The notes: generated by a model from the letters alone, not told the origin. A stretch of DNA of 64,000 nucleotides from Akebia trifoliata (GCA_017979445.1 CM030711.1:40719560-40783559), one strand, 5' to 3'; shown: positions 11,595 to 23,085, counted from the stretch's first letter. Numbers and translations are program-made.

Positions 11595-13253
11595 ATGGTC
11601 ATATGCAAGGGCATGATGGTCGCCAGGGTGCTGATTGACAACGGCTCAGCGCTTAATGTTTGTCCACTTGAGACCTTTCGAAAGTTGAATGCCGATTGGT
11701 CGCATGTGAAGCCCAACAACAAGGTTGTTCGAGGGTTCGATAGTTCAAGAAGGGACTCGCTGGGCGAAGTAGAACTACCAATCACAATAGGACCTTGCAC
11801 CTTTGAAGTGACGTTTGAAGTCATGGAAATACCAACGACCTTCAACTTATTACTGGGCAGACCTTGGATCCATACTGCCGGGGCTGTACCCTCTTCGTTG
11901 CACCAAAGAGTCAAATTTATCATGGGGCAAAGGATGATATCAGTATTGGCAGAGAACCTTATTCCAGCTGGGAGAGCCCCAGATGTGCCTTTCATTGATA
12001 TCGAAATGATAAAGGACAAGGCACTCTACCATTCGTACCAATTCGCGGCTGTCAACCACATCGAGAAGGGAAAGGAGAAGGTAAAGGCAAAGCTATTGAG
12101 AGCGAACATTATGGTTGGTCGGGTCATGAAAAAGGGAGGTTACCGGCCCAAGCAAGGGTTAGGACCAGGGGGAAGAGGAAGAGCTACACCAGTCGAAGCA
12201 AGCAAATATACTCCTTATTTTGGTCTAGGGTTCAGGCCCACAAAGAAGGATATAGCAGAAATGAAAGAAAAGAAGAAAGAACTTCGACTAGCAAGAAAGC
12301 AAAATCGGGAATCGAATGTTTGGAACCCGGGTCGAGTCCCTCACATTAGTGTCAGCTTCTCAAAGTCCCATATCAGACCCGACAACTTATCAGAACCACC
12401 ACGGGCAAAAAGGGTAAAAATGGTAAATATCGCACCAATGCACAAAGACCCAATCGTCGAGTCCCAAGCATCCTTCGTAGAAGGCATTGACGTTTTGTTC
12501 AATGGGGATTCCGAGGAAAGTCTATCGGAGACCGCTCCAACATTCATCAAAGTGGAAATCACTACTGACCATGGGAACAAATCACCCTTTTCAAAAGGTA
12601 TTGACTGGGCATCAGTTGTCATCCCACCAAGTTTGGGAGGGACTATGCCCCAACCTGACAACAACAACAATCATTCGGAGATCATGGTTATCTCCGAACC
12701 ACCAACCAAATCACCCAACAAATCACTCTCACACCTCATCCGTCCCCTCAGAGAAGGGGAGACACTACACAATTGGGAAGAATTCCCTCTAACCCTTGAG
12801 GCTACCATAGCCTCAAAAAAAAAAACGCCGTTAGGCAACATCAGTTTGCCCGAGGATCATAACGAGCCCTCGTCCTCAGGTAAAGACTGTTTTGAGGGCT
12901 CCCTATCTTTACTAATGCATGATTGTTCTTCTTATTTCAGATGTCCGGAAAATAGCACTCAAAAATCAAAAAAATCAAAAAGTCTTCAAAAACAAAAAAA
13001 TCAAAAAGTCTACAAAAAACAAAAAAATCAAAAAACTTTCAAAATCTCAAAAAATAGATATATTCCAAAAACCAAAAAAAGAGTTTTCACAGATTTAAGG
13101 GTTTGTCTCAATCGAATGGACCCTTGGACAGAACAGAATATGAAAAGGATGAGTATGACTTCGATCTCGAACTCGACTTCGATCTCATGGGAATTGAGGA
13201 AGAGTCTGAGGACGAAGTGGAATACCCTCCTAAAGAAATCAAGGACCTGTTAG
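11595..13253 (+). pseudogene. pro: Tat aspartic protease with G-patch-like segment
   Basis: Retropepsin that would mature the Gag-Pol polyprotein. The 552-codon ORF carries the active-site motif VLIDNGSALNVCP (Asp15), where most retropepsins have D-S/T-G. The second conserved block is LLLGRPWIH (residues 85-93). A glycine-rich G-patch-like segment (residues 175-215, GYRPKQGLGPGGRG) follows, as in other Tat elements. The last 100 codons are a Lys/Gln/Ser low-complexity stretch (12955-13080) and then an out-of-frame tail, because RT is read in another frame from 13103. The first Met (11595) is internal; the true domain begins in the gag linker about 100 bases upstream. I treat it as a pseudogene because the polyprotein is broken on both sides. 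Confidence 0.85.
12880..12940 (+). other. Candidate 61-nt intron between protease and RT
   Basis: It has good plant splice signals: donor CAG|GTAAAG at 12880, a branch-like actaat at 12911-12916, a T-rich tract and acceptor TTATTTCAG|AT ending at 12940. It lies in the protease-RT spacer, where Ogre-type elements are known to carry a short intron controlling Gag-Pol expression. Removing 61 bases would change the reading frame. The A-rich runs just downstream have probably gained or lost bases, so the frame test is inconclusive. Confidence 0.4.
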
Positions 13254-14119
13254 AACGACATGAAAAAGGTGTTCAGCCAAACATTGAGGATACAGACTCA
13301 GTTAATCTCGGCACTGAAGATGACCCACGTGTTGTAAAAATCGGAGCCTTGTTAACCCCTCAACAAAAAGAAGAAATGATTGAACTATTGCGTAACTATC
13401 AAGACATCTTCGCCTGGTCCTACAAAGATATGCCCGATTTAGACACGGATCTTGTTGTTCATAAGTTGCCGATCGCACCTGGGAGCAAGCCGATCAAGTA
13501 AAAGTTAAGAAGACTCAAGCCAGAATGGACACTCAAAGTCAAGGACGAAGTGATGAAACAGTTTCAAGCAGGATTTCTCGCAGTCTCTACGTACCCCGAA
13601 TGGCTAGCCAATGTCGTTCCGGTACCAAAGAAGGATGGGAAAGTACGAATGTGTGTCGACTATCGGGATTTGAACAAGGCCAGTCCTAAGGACGATTTTC
13701 CACTACCTCACATCGACACTCTAGTCGATAGCACAGCGGGGCATGGTATGTTCTCATTCATGGATGGTTTCTCCGGATATAATCAGATAAAAATGGCAGA
13801 AGAAGACCAAGAGAAGACAGCATTCATTACACCTTGGGGTACTTTTCATTACAAAGTCATGCCATTCGGGCTTAAAAATGCAGGGGCAACCTACCAACGC
13901 GCAATGACGGCTTTATTCCACGACATGATCCATAAAGAAATGGAAGTCTACGTAGATGATATGATCGCTAAATCAGGCATAGAAGAAGATCATCTGATAA
14001 ATCTCAAGAAACTGTTCGACAGGCTAAGAAAATACAGCTTAAGGCTCAACCCAGCAAAGTGTGTATTCGGGGCAACATCAGGCAAGTTATTGGGCTTTAT
14101 TGTCAGAGAGAGGCATTGA
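13103..14119 (+). pseudogene. Tat reverse transcriptase
   Basis: RNA-dependent DNA polymerase of the element. The N-terminal lead (13103-13501) is acidic and contains NYQDIFAWSYKDMP, a standard gypsy motif. An in-frame TAA at 13499 interrupts it, and the same frame continues at 13550. In the second ORF the palm shows CVDYRDLNKASPKDDFPLP, FMDGFSGYNQI (catalytic Asp72), [14 protein letters not shown] and YVDD (residues 134-137). All three catalytic aspartates are present. The frame is lost near 14100, where about two bases are missing in GKLLGFIV. Close matches to these motifs are typical of the Tat clade. Confidence 0.92.
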
Positions 14120-14800
14120 GATAGATCCATCAGCAAGACCAAGTAATTCTGAAATGAAAGCACCGATAAAAAGAAAAGGATCCGAGCATTTCTGGGTAGA
14201 ATACAATATATCAGCAGATTCATCGCACAACTCATGCCTATCTGTGAACCAGTATTTAAGCTGCTCAGAAAAGATATGCCAAAAGCATGGAACCAGGATT
14301 GCCAAGAAGCCTTCGACAAGATAAAGAAATATCTGCTCAATCCACCAGTTTTGGTTCCTCCTACGCCAGGACGACTCTTACTGATGTACATCTCGGTGCA
14401 AGAAACGTCTATGGGCTGTGTACTGGGGCAACACGATGAGTCAGGTAGAAAAGAGCAAGCCATTTACTATCTCAGCAAGAAATTTACTGATTATGAGGCG
14501 AAGTATTCGGCACTTGAAAAGACTTGCTGCGCATTGGTATGGGCATCTTAACGACTACGACACTACCTCCTCAGCTACTCGACTATGCTCATTGCTCGAA
14601 TGGACCCGCTCAAGTATCTCTTCGAGAAGCCAGCGTTAACGGGTCGTACTGCAAAATGGCAATTACTGTTATCTGAGTTTGACATCACCTATGTCACTCA
14701 AAAGGCCATCAAAGGGCAAGCCATCGCCGACCATTTAGCCGAGCATCCATTGCCTGATTACGAACCATTGAAGACAAACTTTCCTGAAGAAACCATATTG
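14120..14800 (+). pseudogene. Tat connection and first (Ty3-type) RNase H
   Basis: Follows RT in broken frames. 14234-14551 encodes the end of the connection domain and RNase H, with LLLMYISVQETSMGCVLGQHDE in two halves around the position where the first catalytic Asp would sit, then AIYYLSKKFTDYEAKY. The first catalytic Asp appears replaced, as is common in Tat elements that also carry a second RNase H. An in-frame TAA at 14549 is followed in the same frame by the remaining KWQLLLSEFDI and QAIADHLAEHP motifs (14640-14760). Frame changes lie near 14180 and 14230. Confidence 0.85.
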
Positions 14801-14819
14801 CTCACTGAGATTGAGGACG

Positions 14820-15370
14820 ATGACGAAGAACCAGGCTGGAAAATGTACTTTGACGGGGCAGCAAATCAGAAGGGAAACGGAATAGGGGCAGTCTTGATCA
14901 AATCAGATGGGTCCTACGTGCCAATTGCAATCAGACTAAAGTTCCAATGTTCTAACAACGAAGCTGAATACGAAGCATGCATAGCAGGGTTGAAAGCAGC
15001 ACTAGATCTCGAGGTAGATGAGATCGATGTTTTCGGAGACTCGAGCCTAGTAGTCTATCAGACAACTGGAGAATGGAAGACCCGAGAACAGAGATTGATC
15101 CCTTACCATGAGTATCTCGAAGAGCTAAGCTCATGCTTCGATAGGATTTCATTCACTTATATGCCGAGAGCCAAGAATCAATTTGCTGATGTACTAGCAA
15201 CGCTCGCTTCCATGATCAGTATCTCAGAGGACTTAGTCATTGACCCTATTGAGATTGGACTTCAAGACGAGCCAGCTTATTGCTTACCCGTCGAAGTTGA
15301 AGAATCTGAAGAAAAGCCTTGGTACTCAGACATCAAAGCCTATCTCGAAGATCGAACTCTTCCCATCGGA
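14820..15370 (+). pseudogene. Tat second, archaeal-like RNase H (aRNH)
   Basis: A separate RNase H fold in the ORF at 14585-15385. WKMYFDGAANQKGNGIGAVL carries catalytic Asp90, NNEAEYEA the Glu at 128, VFGDSSLVV the Asp at 152 and NQFADVLATLAS the Asp at 202. All four acidic positions are kept, so this copy could be active while the first RNase H is degenerate. A second RNase H between the first one and integrase is the defining feature of the Tat lineage. The frame shifts near 15361, before integrase. Confidence 0.88.
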
Positions 15371-16568
15371 CGCAACATCAAATGATCGAAGGACTATTCA
15401 GAAGCTAGCAGGCCAATTCTTCCTAAGCAATGGCCTTCTGTACAAGAAATCACATCATGAAGTCCTACTCCGATGTGTGGCAGAATTAGAAGCAAAACGA
15501 CTAATCGAAACCGTGCATGGTGGAGTCTGCGGACCTCACATGAATGGTCACATGCTTGCTAAAAAGATCATGAGAATGGGATATTACTGGACAACAATGG
15601 AAAGTGATTGTTATCAACACGTCCGTAAATGCCATCTCTGCCAGATCTATGCCAACAAGATCAACGCGCCACCATCAGAATTGCACAACATGACTACTCC
15701 CTGGCCCTTCTCACTCTGGGGCATGGACGTTATTGGACAGATTTCGCCAAAAGCTTCAAATGGACACCGTTTCATCCTAGTCGCTGTCGATTACTTTACG
15801 AAATGGGTAGAAGCAGCCTCGTATGCCAATGTCACAAAGAGCAGTGTTCTGAAGTTTGTCAAGAACAACATTATCTGCAGATACGGATTTCCTAGCGGGT
15901 TAGTGACAGACAACGCAAAAAATTTCAAGAATAGAGACATGATCAAGATGTGCAAAGGCTTCCAAATCACTCATCACAACTCTGTACCGTATAGACCCAA
16001 AATGAACGGAGCAGTTGAAGCTGCCAACAAAAACATCAAAAGAATCATCGAGAAAATGGCAGTCACTTACAAGGATTGGCACGACATGTTGCCTTTCGCC
16101 CTTCACGCTTATCGGACTTCATTTCGGACTTCAACTGGGGCAACTCCGTACTCATTGGTGTATGGAATGGAAGCAGTCTTACCCGTCGAGGTCGAGATTC
16201 CCTCCCTCCGGATCTTAAAAGAAGCAGAGTTGGATGAAACAGAATGGGTTCAAGTCCGATTTGATCAACTAAATCTGATTGAAGAAAAGCGCCTTGCAGC
16301 CATTTGCCACGGACAGATCTATCAGAAACGAATAGCTCGAGCCTACAATAAGAAAGTCAAACCTCGAAATTTCTCACCAGGAGACCTTGTCTTGAAAAAG
16401 ATCCTACCAATACAAGAAGATGCTAGGGGAAAATTCAAACCAAATTACGAGGGACCATTCATTGTGCAGAAGGTAATGACGGGAGGAGCTTTGATCCTTA
16501 CAGAAATGGACGGACAAGTCTTCCCTCAGCCGATCAATGCTGACACCGTTAAAAAGTACTACGCTTGA
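15361..16568 (+). CDS. Tat integrase domain
   Basis: Inserts element cDNA into the host genome. The open frame at 15240-16568 makes sense from about 15361. It holds a zinc-binding H-x3-H-x26-C-x2-C (ORF residues 100, 104, 131, 134) and the catalytic core with Asp163 (WGMDVIG), Asp224 (LVTDNAKNF) and Glu260 (MNGAVEAANKNIK). The second Asp and the Glu are 35 residues apart, the classical D,D35E spacing. A GPY/F-type end (KFKPNYEGPFIVQKV) follows. The domain has no internal stop, but it is cut off from the upstream polyprotein by a frameshift and has no start of its own. It is therefore an intact module in a dead element. Confidence 0.92.
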
Positions 16569-16696
16569 GATCTGACCCTGAGATGACGAAAGGCCATCTT
16601 TGCTATCCCAAACAAACTATCTAACCCTAGTCAAACCCCTTTGAGCCATCACATTCATTTCTTAACCCAAGACTGGGGCAGGTCAACGTTACAAAA

Positions 16697-16728
<32 letters not shown>

Positions 16729-17576
16729 AAAGGAAAAGAAAATCAGAAAGCCAAAGCATCAAAATACTCCTGGCCCGCATGAGGATAAACTGTGAACGGC
16801 TAAAATACAAAAAAATCAAAAAATTCAAAACTCGGACATTTGATCTGAGCTCGACCCAAATCTCCAGCCTAAACAAGTTCGAGAGACGCTGGGAGGAGAC
16901 ATAGATCACCTTTTCGAAACAAAAATAGACGAACCCCATGTCTAGCCCACTTTAGATAAACTCAGACCTTAACCTTTTTTGTACCTTTCCGTTACACTTA
17001 GCCTTGGCCAACATTTCGTCCCACCAAAAACCCTTTCAGATCAGGGAATGTTCTAAGGTATCATAATGACGGTGGCAGCACCAATGATCTTGCGACTTGG
17101 TCCGGACCCCAAAGTCTTGCTAGTCGTTGAAAGATTCGAGAGGGGAGTCTAGGTCGGATATTCGAAAAAAAAGAGTACTCGAAGTGTAGAGTAATTGATC
17201 TCGCGGCTCAACTTGAGTTGCCGAGCCACGAATAGTCTTCAGCAAACTCGAGAAGGGAATCTAGATCTGTTACTCAAGAAAGAGTACCACTACAAGAGTA
17301 GAGTCGCCGATCTCGCAGCTCAACTTGAGTCACCAAGCCACAAAGACACAGAGGCTCCAAACAAGATTTGCAATGTAAAAAATCTAAAAAAATACAAGCA
17401 TAGTCTGAAAGGGCATAGTGAAAACCCGAAAGGGCGCTATGAGTAAAAGAATCAGACTATGGCAAGATCAAAACCACCGGCACGATGAAAACCCAAAAAG
17501 GCATCGATGCGCAAAAATGTGGAAACCGGGTCTGGTGAAAACCGTAACTGGCACCAGGGGCAATAAGGGAATCATA

Positions 17577-17620
<44 letters not shown>

Positions 17621-18547
17621 AACTCCTGGCCCGCATGAGTATAAACTGTGAACGACGAAAATTACCCAAAATCCCAAGTCCCATGCTCAACTGATATTCA
17701 CCCAGTACTGGGGCACTGGGGATGACTCTAAAAAGAGCCTGAGAACTGCTGACATCTATGTCCTCAGTGGTTGGCAAAAGCACCAATATCATCGAGATAA
17801 CAAAGGTTTTTCAAAAAGTCTTCATATTTTGGATATACAATATCAATTCGACAAAGACAAATCACCAAAAATTCAAATACTTTCAAAATTACTATTTTGG
17901 CCAGTGATGAAAAATCTAGGACTTACTCAAACTTCATGTTTTTCAAAGCAATAGATACAACCTGAGGCCAAGTAAGTAAAAAAAAAAAAAAACTTATTTT
18001 CTTTTCAAAAAAAAAAAAAAAAAATCTCTCTTCTAAGGCATGGATTCGAGCAGCTTGCCTCATCATCACTACCTCAGCATCAGCAATCCAAGCATTATGA
18101 CTCACCAGGTAATACGCGAAGGCATTAAAACAGGGACCCTAAGCAAGCTCTCTTGAGATCAATCGCCGGGCCTACTGAGGAAAACCATTGTGGGTACATA
18201 ACCTTGATCATTCTAAGTGAAGATGAGTACATGCAAACATTTCCGAGGGGAATTGGGCCAAAACCATTTGGATTGAAGTCAGAAACTCCTCGAGAAACTG
18301 CCGTTGTTATCATGAATCACATTAACCTTGTTGAGATCCTCATAGATGTGAATCATTGACCCATCATTGTTTCAAGAGCAACGACTCTTGAGGTCGTATC
18401 AACGGGTTAGCAGAAAATTACAATGGAGCCCTTCAAGTGATGACAGCAGAATTTCAAAGTCCCTCCACCTCTGATTTCGACTTGAGAGAGTTTCTTTGTA
18501 AGGTATTGTAAACAACATACCGAGGGGATTAGCTTGTGTTCCAACAA

Positions 18548-18842
18548 CAAAACTCTCTCTTGGACCAGTGACAGCTGTTAACAACCATATTGCATGTGGT
18601 CCAGCGACAGCAAAACTCTCTCTTGGATCAGTGACAACTGTTAACAACCATATGGCATGTGGTCCAACAACAGCAAAACTCTCTCTTGGATCAGTAACAG
18701 TTGTTAACAACCATATTGCACGTGGTACGACGACAAAACTCTCTATTGGATCAGTGACAGCTGTAAACAACCATATTGCATGTGGTCCAACAACAGCAAA
18801 ACTCTCTCTTGGATCAGTGACAACTGTTAACAATCATATTGC
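18548..18842 (+). repeat. Tandem repeat, about 62-bp unit, about 5 copies
   Basis: The unit reads aaaactctctcttggatcag, then tgacagctgttaacaaccat, then attgcatgtggtccaacaacagc. Copies differ by point changes and one three-base loss (near 18735). The 144-codon minus ORF and 115-codon plus ORF over it are repeat translations. Confidence 0.9.
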
Positions 18843-19264
18843 TTGCACCATTGAAAATCAAATGCATCATTACAAAAAAAAAAAAAAAAAAAAAGCAATC
18901 AAAAATCAAAACTAAAAAATAAATAAAAAAATAAAAAAAATAAAAAAATAAAAAAATCAATCAAAAAATCGAAAACAGCATTTTTGCAAAAGCTCAACTC
19001 ATTTGTCTAAGACTTGTTAGAAAACCCCCGTTTCAAAGTTTTTCTCCAAACTACCACAAATCCGAGACCTCACACGAGCTCCGCGCCACGAGGTCGAGGA
19101 AATCAAAAGGCTCACCCTGTCAGACCCCGTGCTTGGGTAGCCACTTCTTACCATCAAATTCATCAAATCAAATCAGTAATTTCAAAACTTGTCTGAGCAA
19201 AATCCTCGGGCCCGTAAAAATCAGGGTTTCGTCTATTCTTTGCAGTTCTTTGCACGCAAATCCT

Positions 19265-19279
19265 GCAAAGAGGGGCAGC
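19265..19279 (+). other. Polypurine tract of Tat element
   Basis: gcaaagaggggcagc abuts the 3' LTR start. The purine-rich run is the expected plus-strand primer site for reverse transcription. Confidence 0.8.
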
Positions 19280-20911
19280 TGTAGACACCCAAATTTGAGC
19301 GGACCCTTGACGCAAAGTGCCCCAAAAATAGTAAAAATCAGAATGGGCTCCGAAGCCCAAACCTACCAAAAATCCTATAAATTTTCATCTTATTTTTAAA
19401 TAAACGGCCCAAGGCCTTTCACGTGGCCCACGGACCAAACTCAACCCAAGTCTAACCTATTCAACCCAATCCAAACTAAACCCATCACCTAAGCCCATCT
19501 AAATTAACCCTACCCATCAAAACACCAAAGCCCAAAACCCAAAGTCCAATTCATTACCCAAAGCCCAATTCATTACCCAAATCCAACTCAACCCAATCCA
19601 ACATCACAACCAATCACCACAATCATCAAGGTGTGACACATGTCATCACCCCATCTCACCTCCCTCATCTAATCAACCAACCAACTCCATTACTTCTCTC
19701 CAAAAATTAATTCAACCCATAACCCTACCCTAACCTATCCTATCCATTCTCTCAAATCAAACACTTATAACCTATCACCCTCCCCTAATCTACTCTCATC
19801 ATTTCCTACAAAACCCATCTCTACAACCTACACCTACACCCATCCTCTCAAATCAAACACCCATCCTTTCATATCAACTCATCTCCACCCTTCATTTTCA
19901 CCCACTTTTTAGACATGTCATCATCTCCCTCACCCTCCCAAAATATCATCACCACCTCATTAAATCCACCCATTTCTCAAATCAACATCATTTAATCACA
20001 ACCACCATCTTAAACTCACCTCACTAAACACTCAACCCAAATGGGTTGGGTATGATCCAACCCATTTGGGTCAAAACTTACCCATTTACCTTCTTACACA
20101 CAAATACCCTTCAATCCCCATCAAATTACACCCACCCTTCTCTTAACCCCACACCATTCTACACTTCTCATTATTTCAATCCAATTCTACCCCTCAAAAT
20201 AACTCACAACCTCTATAAAAACCCCATCACTCTCAACTCTCAAGCCCTAATGAAAAATCCCATATCTAACCCTCCAAAAGATAAAAAAAAAATCACTCTC
20301 TCCACCTTTCTCTCTTAACCCATCCTACTACCTCTACTCTCAACTCATCTCAACTCTCAACCTTCTCTCAAATAAATCAAGCAAAGAAAAGAAGCTAAGG
20401 AAAGCCAAAGGAAGTCAAGGAGGGTCAATGTGGGTTCAACAAAAGGACCATCCCCTCTAACCCCCTCTTCTACTCTCCCCTTTTCCCACATTTTTGCACA
20501 CACCACTATGGTCTAAATCACCAAAGGGCCCCTTCTTCATAAGGGTGCCCTCAATGATTTGAACCTATATCGAAAGCCCTCACACTTGAGGGCACATATC
20601 AAATGTTTTTTTTTATTTTCATTTTCTCTATTTCAAAAAATCGAATTCGAGGTTACCACATTACGTGGAGGGAGTAGGGTGCCTAACACCTTCCCTACTC
20701 CATAAATGGACCCCCTTACCTTGAATCAAGGTTGGACCAAACATGCATTATCCAACGAGAGTCAACAAAAAATGTCAAAATGACATGTTTTTCAAAAATA
20801 CAAATTCGGGTGACCATTCACACCCATTTCCAAAATGAATGGTGGCGACTCCAAAACACCCCAAAGTGGAGGGATGTTTTTTAAAAAAACATTTAAAATC
20901 CCGTGTCCACA
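19280..20911 (+). repeat. 3' LTR of Tat element (1632 bp)
   Basis: Begins TGTAGACACCC and ends ..CCGTGTCCACA, colinear with 4469-6101. Visible differences are mostly one- or two-base indels in short homopolymers, with scattered transitions, so insertion is fairly recent compared with the LTR it landed in. Confidence 0.93.
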
Positions 20912-20916
20912 GGAAG
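20912..20916. repeat. Right target-site duplication GGAAG
   Basis: Identical to 4464-4468. Confidence 0.9.
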
Positions 20917-22085
20917 AGAAGGGGGAGAAGGAGAGTATTTATCTTATTTTTTATCTATATCCTACATTATTTTTAAGTTGACCTTCAAAGAATGAGTCTT
21001 TTATAACTTGTTTTAGTAAACTTGCGTAGTACATATTTTGGTTGAGTTGGCAAGTTAAGGGAATTGAGAGTGAGTGGAAGGTTGAGAGTAAGTAGTGGGT
21101 TGAAAGTAGAGTAGTGAGTTTGAGAAAGTTTTTAAGAGAGAGTTCAAGTATTTTTTTAGTAGTATTTTTGCATTTTTTTCATGGGAAGATTGTGTTGAGA
21201 ATGAGGGAGGTTTTTATAGGATTTTAGGGTAATTTTTAAGGGTAAGTAAGGGTGAAATGATGAAAAGAAATGGAAAGATTTAAGATTTGTGAGAGGGGTG
21301 TGCATGAATTGAGGGTGATAGAAGGGTATTTGTGAAAAAGGGTTTAAGTGAGTCATTTGTGACCTAAATGGGTTGGATCCTTCAGTCAATTTGGGTTGAG
21401 TATTAGGTGGGAGAATACGAGTAGTATTTGTTTTGAGATAATGAGAGTATAAAAGGGTGGTTTGTTGATTGAGTGTTAGGTGAGTTGAATAGAGTGAGTT
21501 TTGATTAGAAGAATGAGTTGTTTAAGGGATTAGGTGATTATATTTTATAAGGGTGAAGGGCGTCGTGACATGTATAAAAAATGTATGGAGATGGAGTATT
21601 TAAATGAGTTGATTAGAGAGATAGGGTGTGGGTATGACTTGTGAGGATGAGTTTGTAGGGAATAATAAGGGCATGTTAGAGAAAGGTGTGGGTTGATATG
21701 TGAGGAGATGATTTTTTAGAGAAATGTGATAGGGGTAGGTAGTTGGATGAGATAAGTGAGTTGAGGTGGTGACATGTGTCCCACTTTAATGATCTTGGAT
21801 GATTGGTTATGATTTTAGGGTTTGGGTTGAGAGTTAGGCTTGGATGGAATGGTTGGGCTTGGGTAGTAGGTTAAATAGGTATGATGATGAGTTGAGTCCA
21901 ATGGGTTTAAGTGGTAGATTGAATAGGAATGGTAATGAGTTGAGTTGAATTGGATTAGGGTTGGGATAGATTGAATAATGTAGAGGTGAGGTGGGTTTTT
22001 GGTCGATAGGCCACATGGGAAGGGCCTTAGGCCATTTATTGAAAGAAAAAGATACAGAAAAATTGAAATTGAATGTCTATACATT
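20917..22085 (-). mobile_element. Older Tat-related LTR, 5' part (interrupted)
   Basis: On the minus strand this continues the LTR begun at 3935-4468. The CA-rich ..caacccaa.. stretch, the caacccatttaggtcac block (near 21360) and the ggcctaaggcccttcccatgtggc block (near 22020) all match the Tat LTR. The extreme 5' end is degraded (tagacattc instead of tgtagacaccc), with about 90 bp missing. Small minus ORFs here are not genes. Confidence 0.7.
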
Positions 22086-22089
22086 AATC

Positions 22090-22608
22090 AGAAAAACTAA
22101 AATTTAATATATATATATATAAATCAAAAATCTGATTTAAATATATATGTATATTTTAGACAATCTAAATATCAATTGAATATATAAACTGCAATATATT
22201 AAAATCAGAAATCCCAAAGAAAAATTATCGATCGTATATATTAACAAATTTGAGAACTCAAAATACCAATTGAATATATTGATAAATCTGAAATCCAAAA
22301 TACTGATTAATGGTCTATGAAAATAAAAAATTCCTAAATACCGATTTGAATTTATATATATATATCAGAAATCCCAAATACTGATTGATAGTGTATGAAA
22401 ATAAAAAATTTCTAAATGCCGATTTGAATATATATATATGAAAACAAAATTTTCAAATATAAAAATTGAAATCACACACATACAAGAAAATTCAACAATC
22501 ATAGTCATATAATGAGATTAATAAATTGGCACAAGAATTTTATGAAAATATTTTATTCATGAATTATAGTCAAGATATGGAGATTCAAAAACTGTAGCTC
22601 TAATACCA
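22090..22608 (-). mobile_element. Ty1/copia 5' internal fragment with PBS, minus strand
   Basis: On the minus strand TGGTATTAGAGC (22608-22597) differs by one base from the plant copia primer-binding site TGGTATCAGAGC, which pairs with initiator tRNA-Met. A long AT-rich leader with repeated aaatcggtatttaggaattt units (22300-22450) follows. The element stops at about 22090 against the older Tat-related LTR, before any gag sequence. Confidence 0.6.
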
Positions 22609-22610
22609 CA

Positions 22611-23085
22611 TGTTGTAAAATTTATGCATTTAATTTTTCAACATGACTTTCATTATCCCAATAGAATCTAATCAACCCATATTTCAAGTATATCATTCAT
22701 ATCATTCACGTTAAATTAAAACAGGGTTATGATTACTTACCTTGTGCTATCACTAAAATCGTTGATTCAATGTGTTGTACGTGTGTCTTTTGATCTACGT
22801 TCCTTGTTGCCTTTGAACCCTCAATCGAGTTGATCTTTTATTGCTAGACTCACTTTTCCATTTTCTCTATGTGGATTGGCTGGATTGTGATTGATGGATA
22901 TCACTTCTTTTATGTTCTCTTATTTTGGTGTTCTCCACAATACGTTCTCTATTCAACCTTTTCAATATGAGTAGTCGATCTCTTTTATAGATGAAGGTTG
23001 ATCTTTCATTTAGTAGATTTCCTATCCATCAAGGTCTCCTAGTAATTTTTAAAGAACATAGATTTTAATTATATTGGATTTCCAA
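22611..23085 (-). repeat. Ty1/copia LTR, minus strand
   Basis: It lies immediately beyond the PBS. On the minus strand it runs from about ATTGGAAATCCAATATAAT (near 23085) to ..ttttacaaca. This has the size (about 475 bp) and the TTGGAAATCC-like start common to copia LTRs. The terminal TG appears mutated, so the outer end is approximate. Confidence 0.5.

Larger units (their letters stand above)
16569..19279 (+). other. Untranslated trailer of Tat element
   Basis: About 2.7 kb after the integrase stop. It contains long A runs (16697-16727, 17581-17619, 17981-18022, 18877-18893) and an internal duplication, in which actcctggcccgcatgag followed by (g/t)ataaactgtgaacg occurs at 16767 and again at 17622. 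A second duplication concerns the gatctcgc-ggctcaacttgag blocks near 17200 and 17312. The five-copy tandem repeat at 18548-18842 also lies here. No conserved ORF is visible. Confidence 0.7.
4469..20911 (+). mobile_element. Complete Tat-lineage (Ogre-like) Ty3/gypsy retrotransposon
   Basis: A 16,443-bp element bounded by GGAAG duplications. Order: 5' LTR, primer-binding site, 2.8-kb leader with two tandem-repeat blocks, gag, aspartic protease plus G-patch-like segment, RT, RNase H, a second archaeal-like RNase H, integrase, 2.7-kb trailer with a tandem repeat, polypurine tract, 3' LTR. The second RNase H, the very large size and the tandem-repeat-bearing untranslated regions are known marks of the plant Tat clade (Ogre, Retand, Grande). 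No extra ORF is visible before gag or after integrase. In-frame stops at 9919, 13499 and 14549 plus several frameshifts mean it cannot make its own polyprotein. Its LTRs are very similar but differ by many single-base indels. Confidence 0.93.

Noticed and set aside
13990..14463. 157-codon minus-strand ORF
   Set aside because: It lies opposite the RT/RNase H region, whose plus-strand reading is unmistakable.
18399..18833. 144-codon minus-strand ORF with repeated TDPRESFAVVGPHAIW
   Set aside because: It is the 62-bp tandem repeat of the Tat trailer read in one frame.
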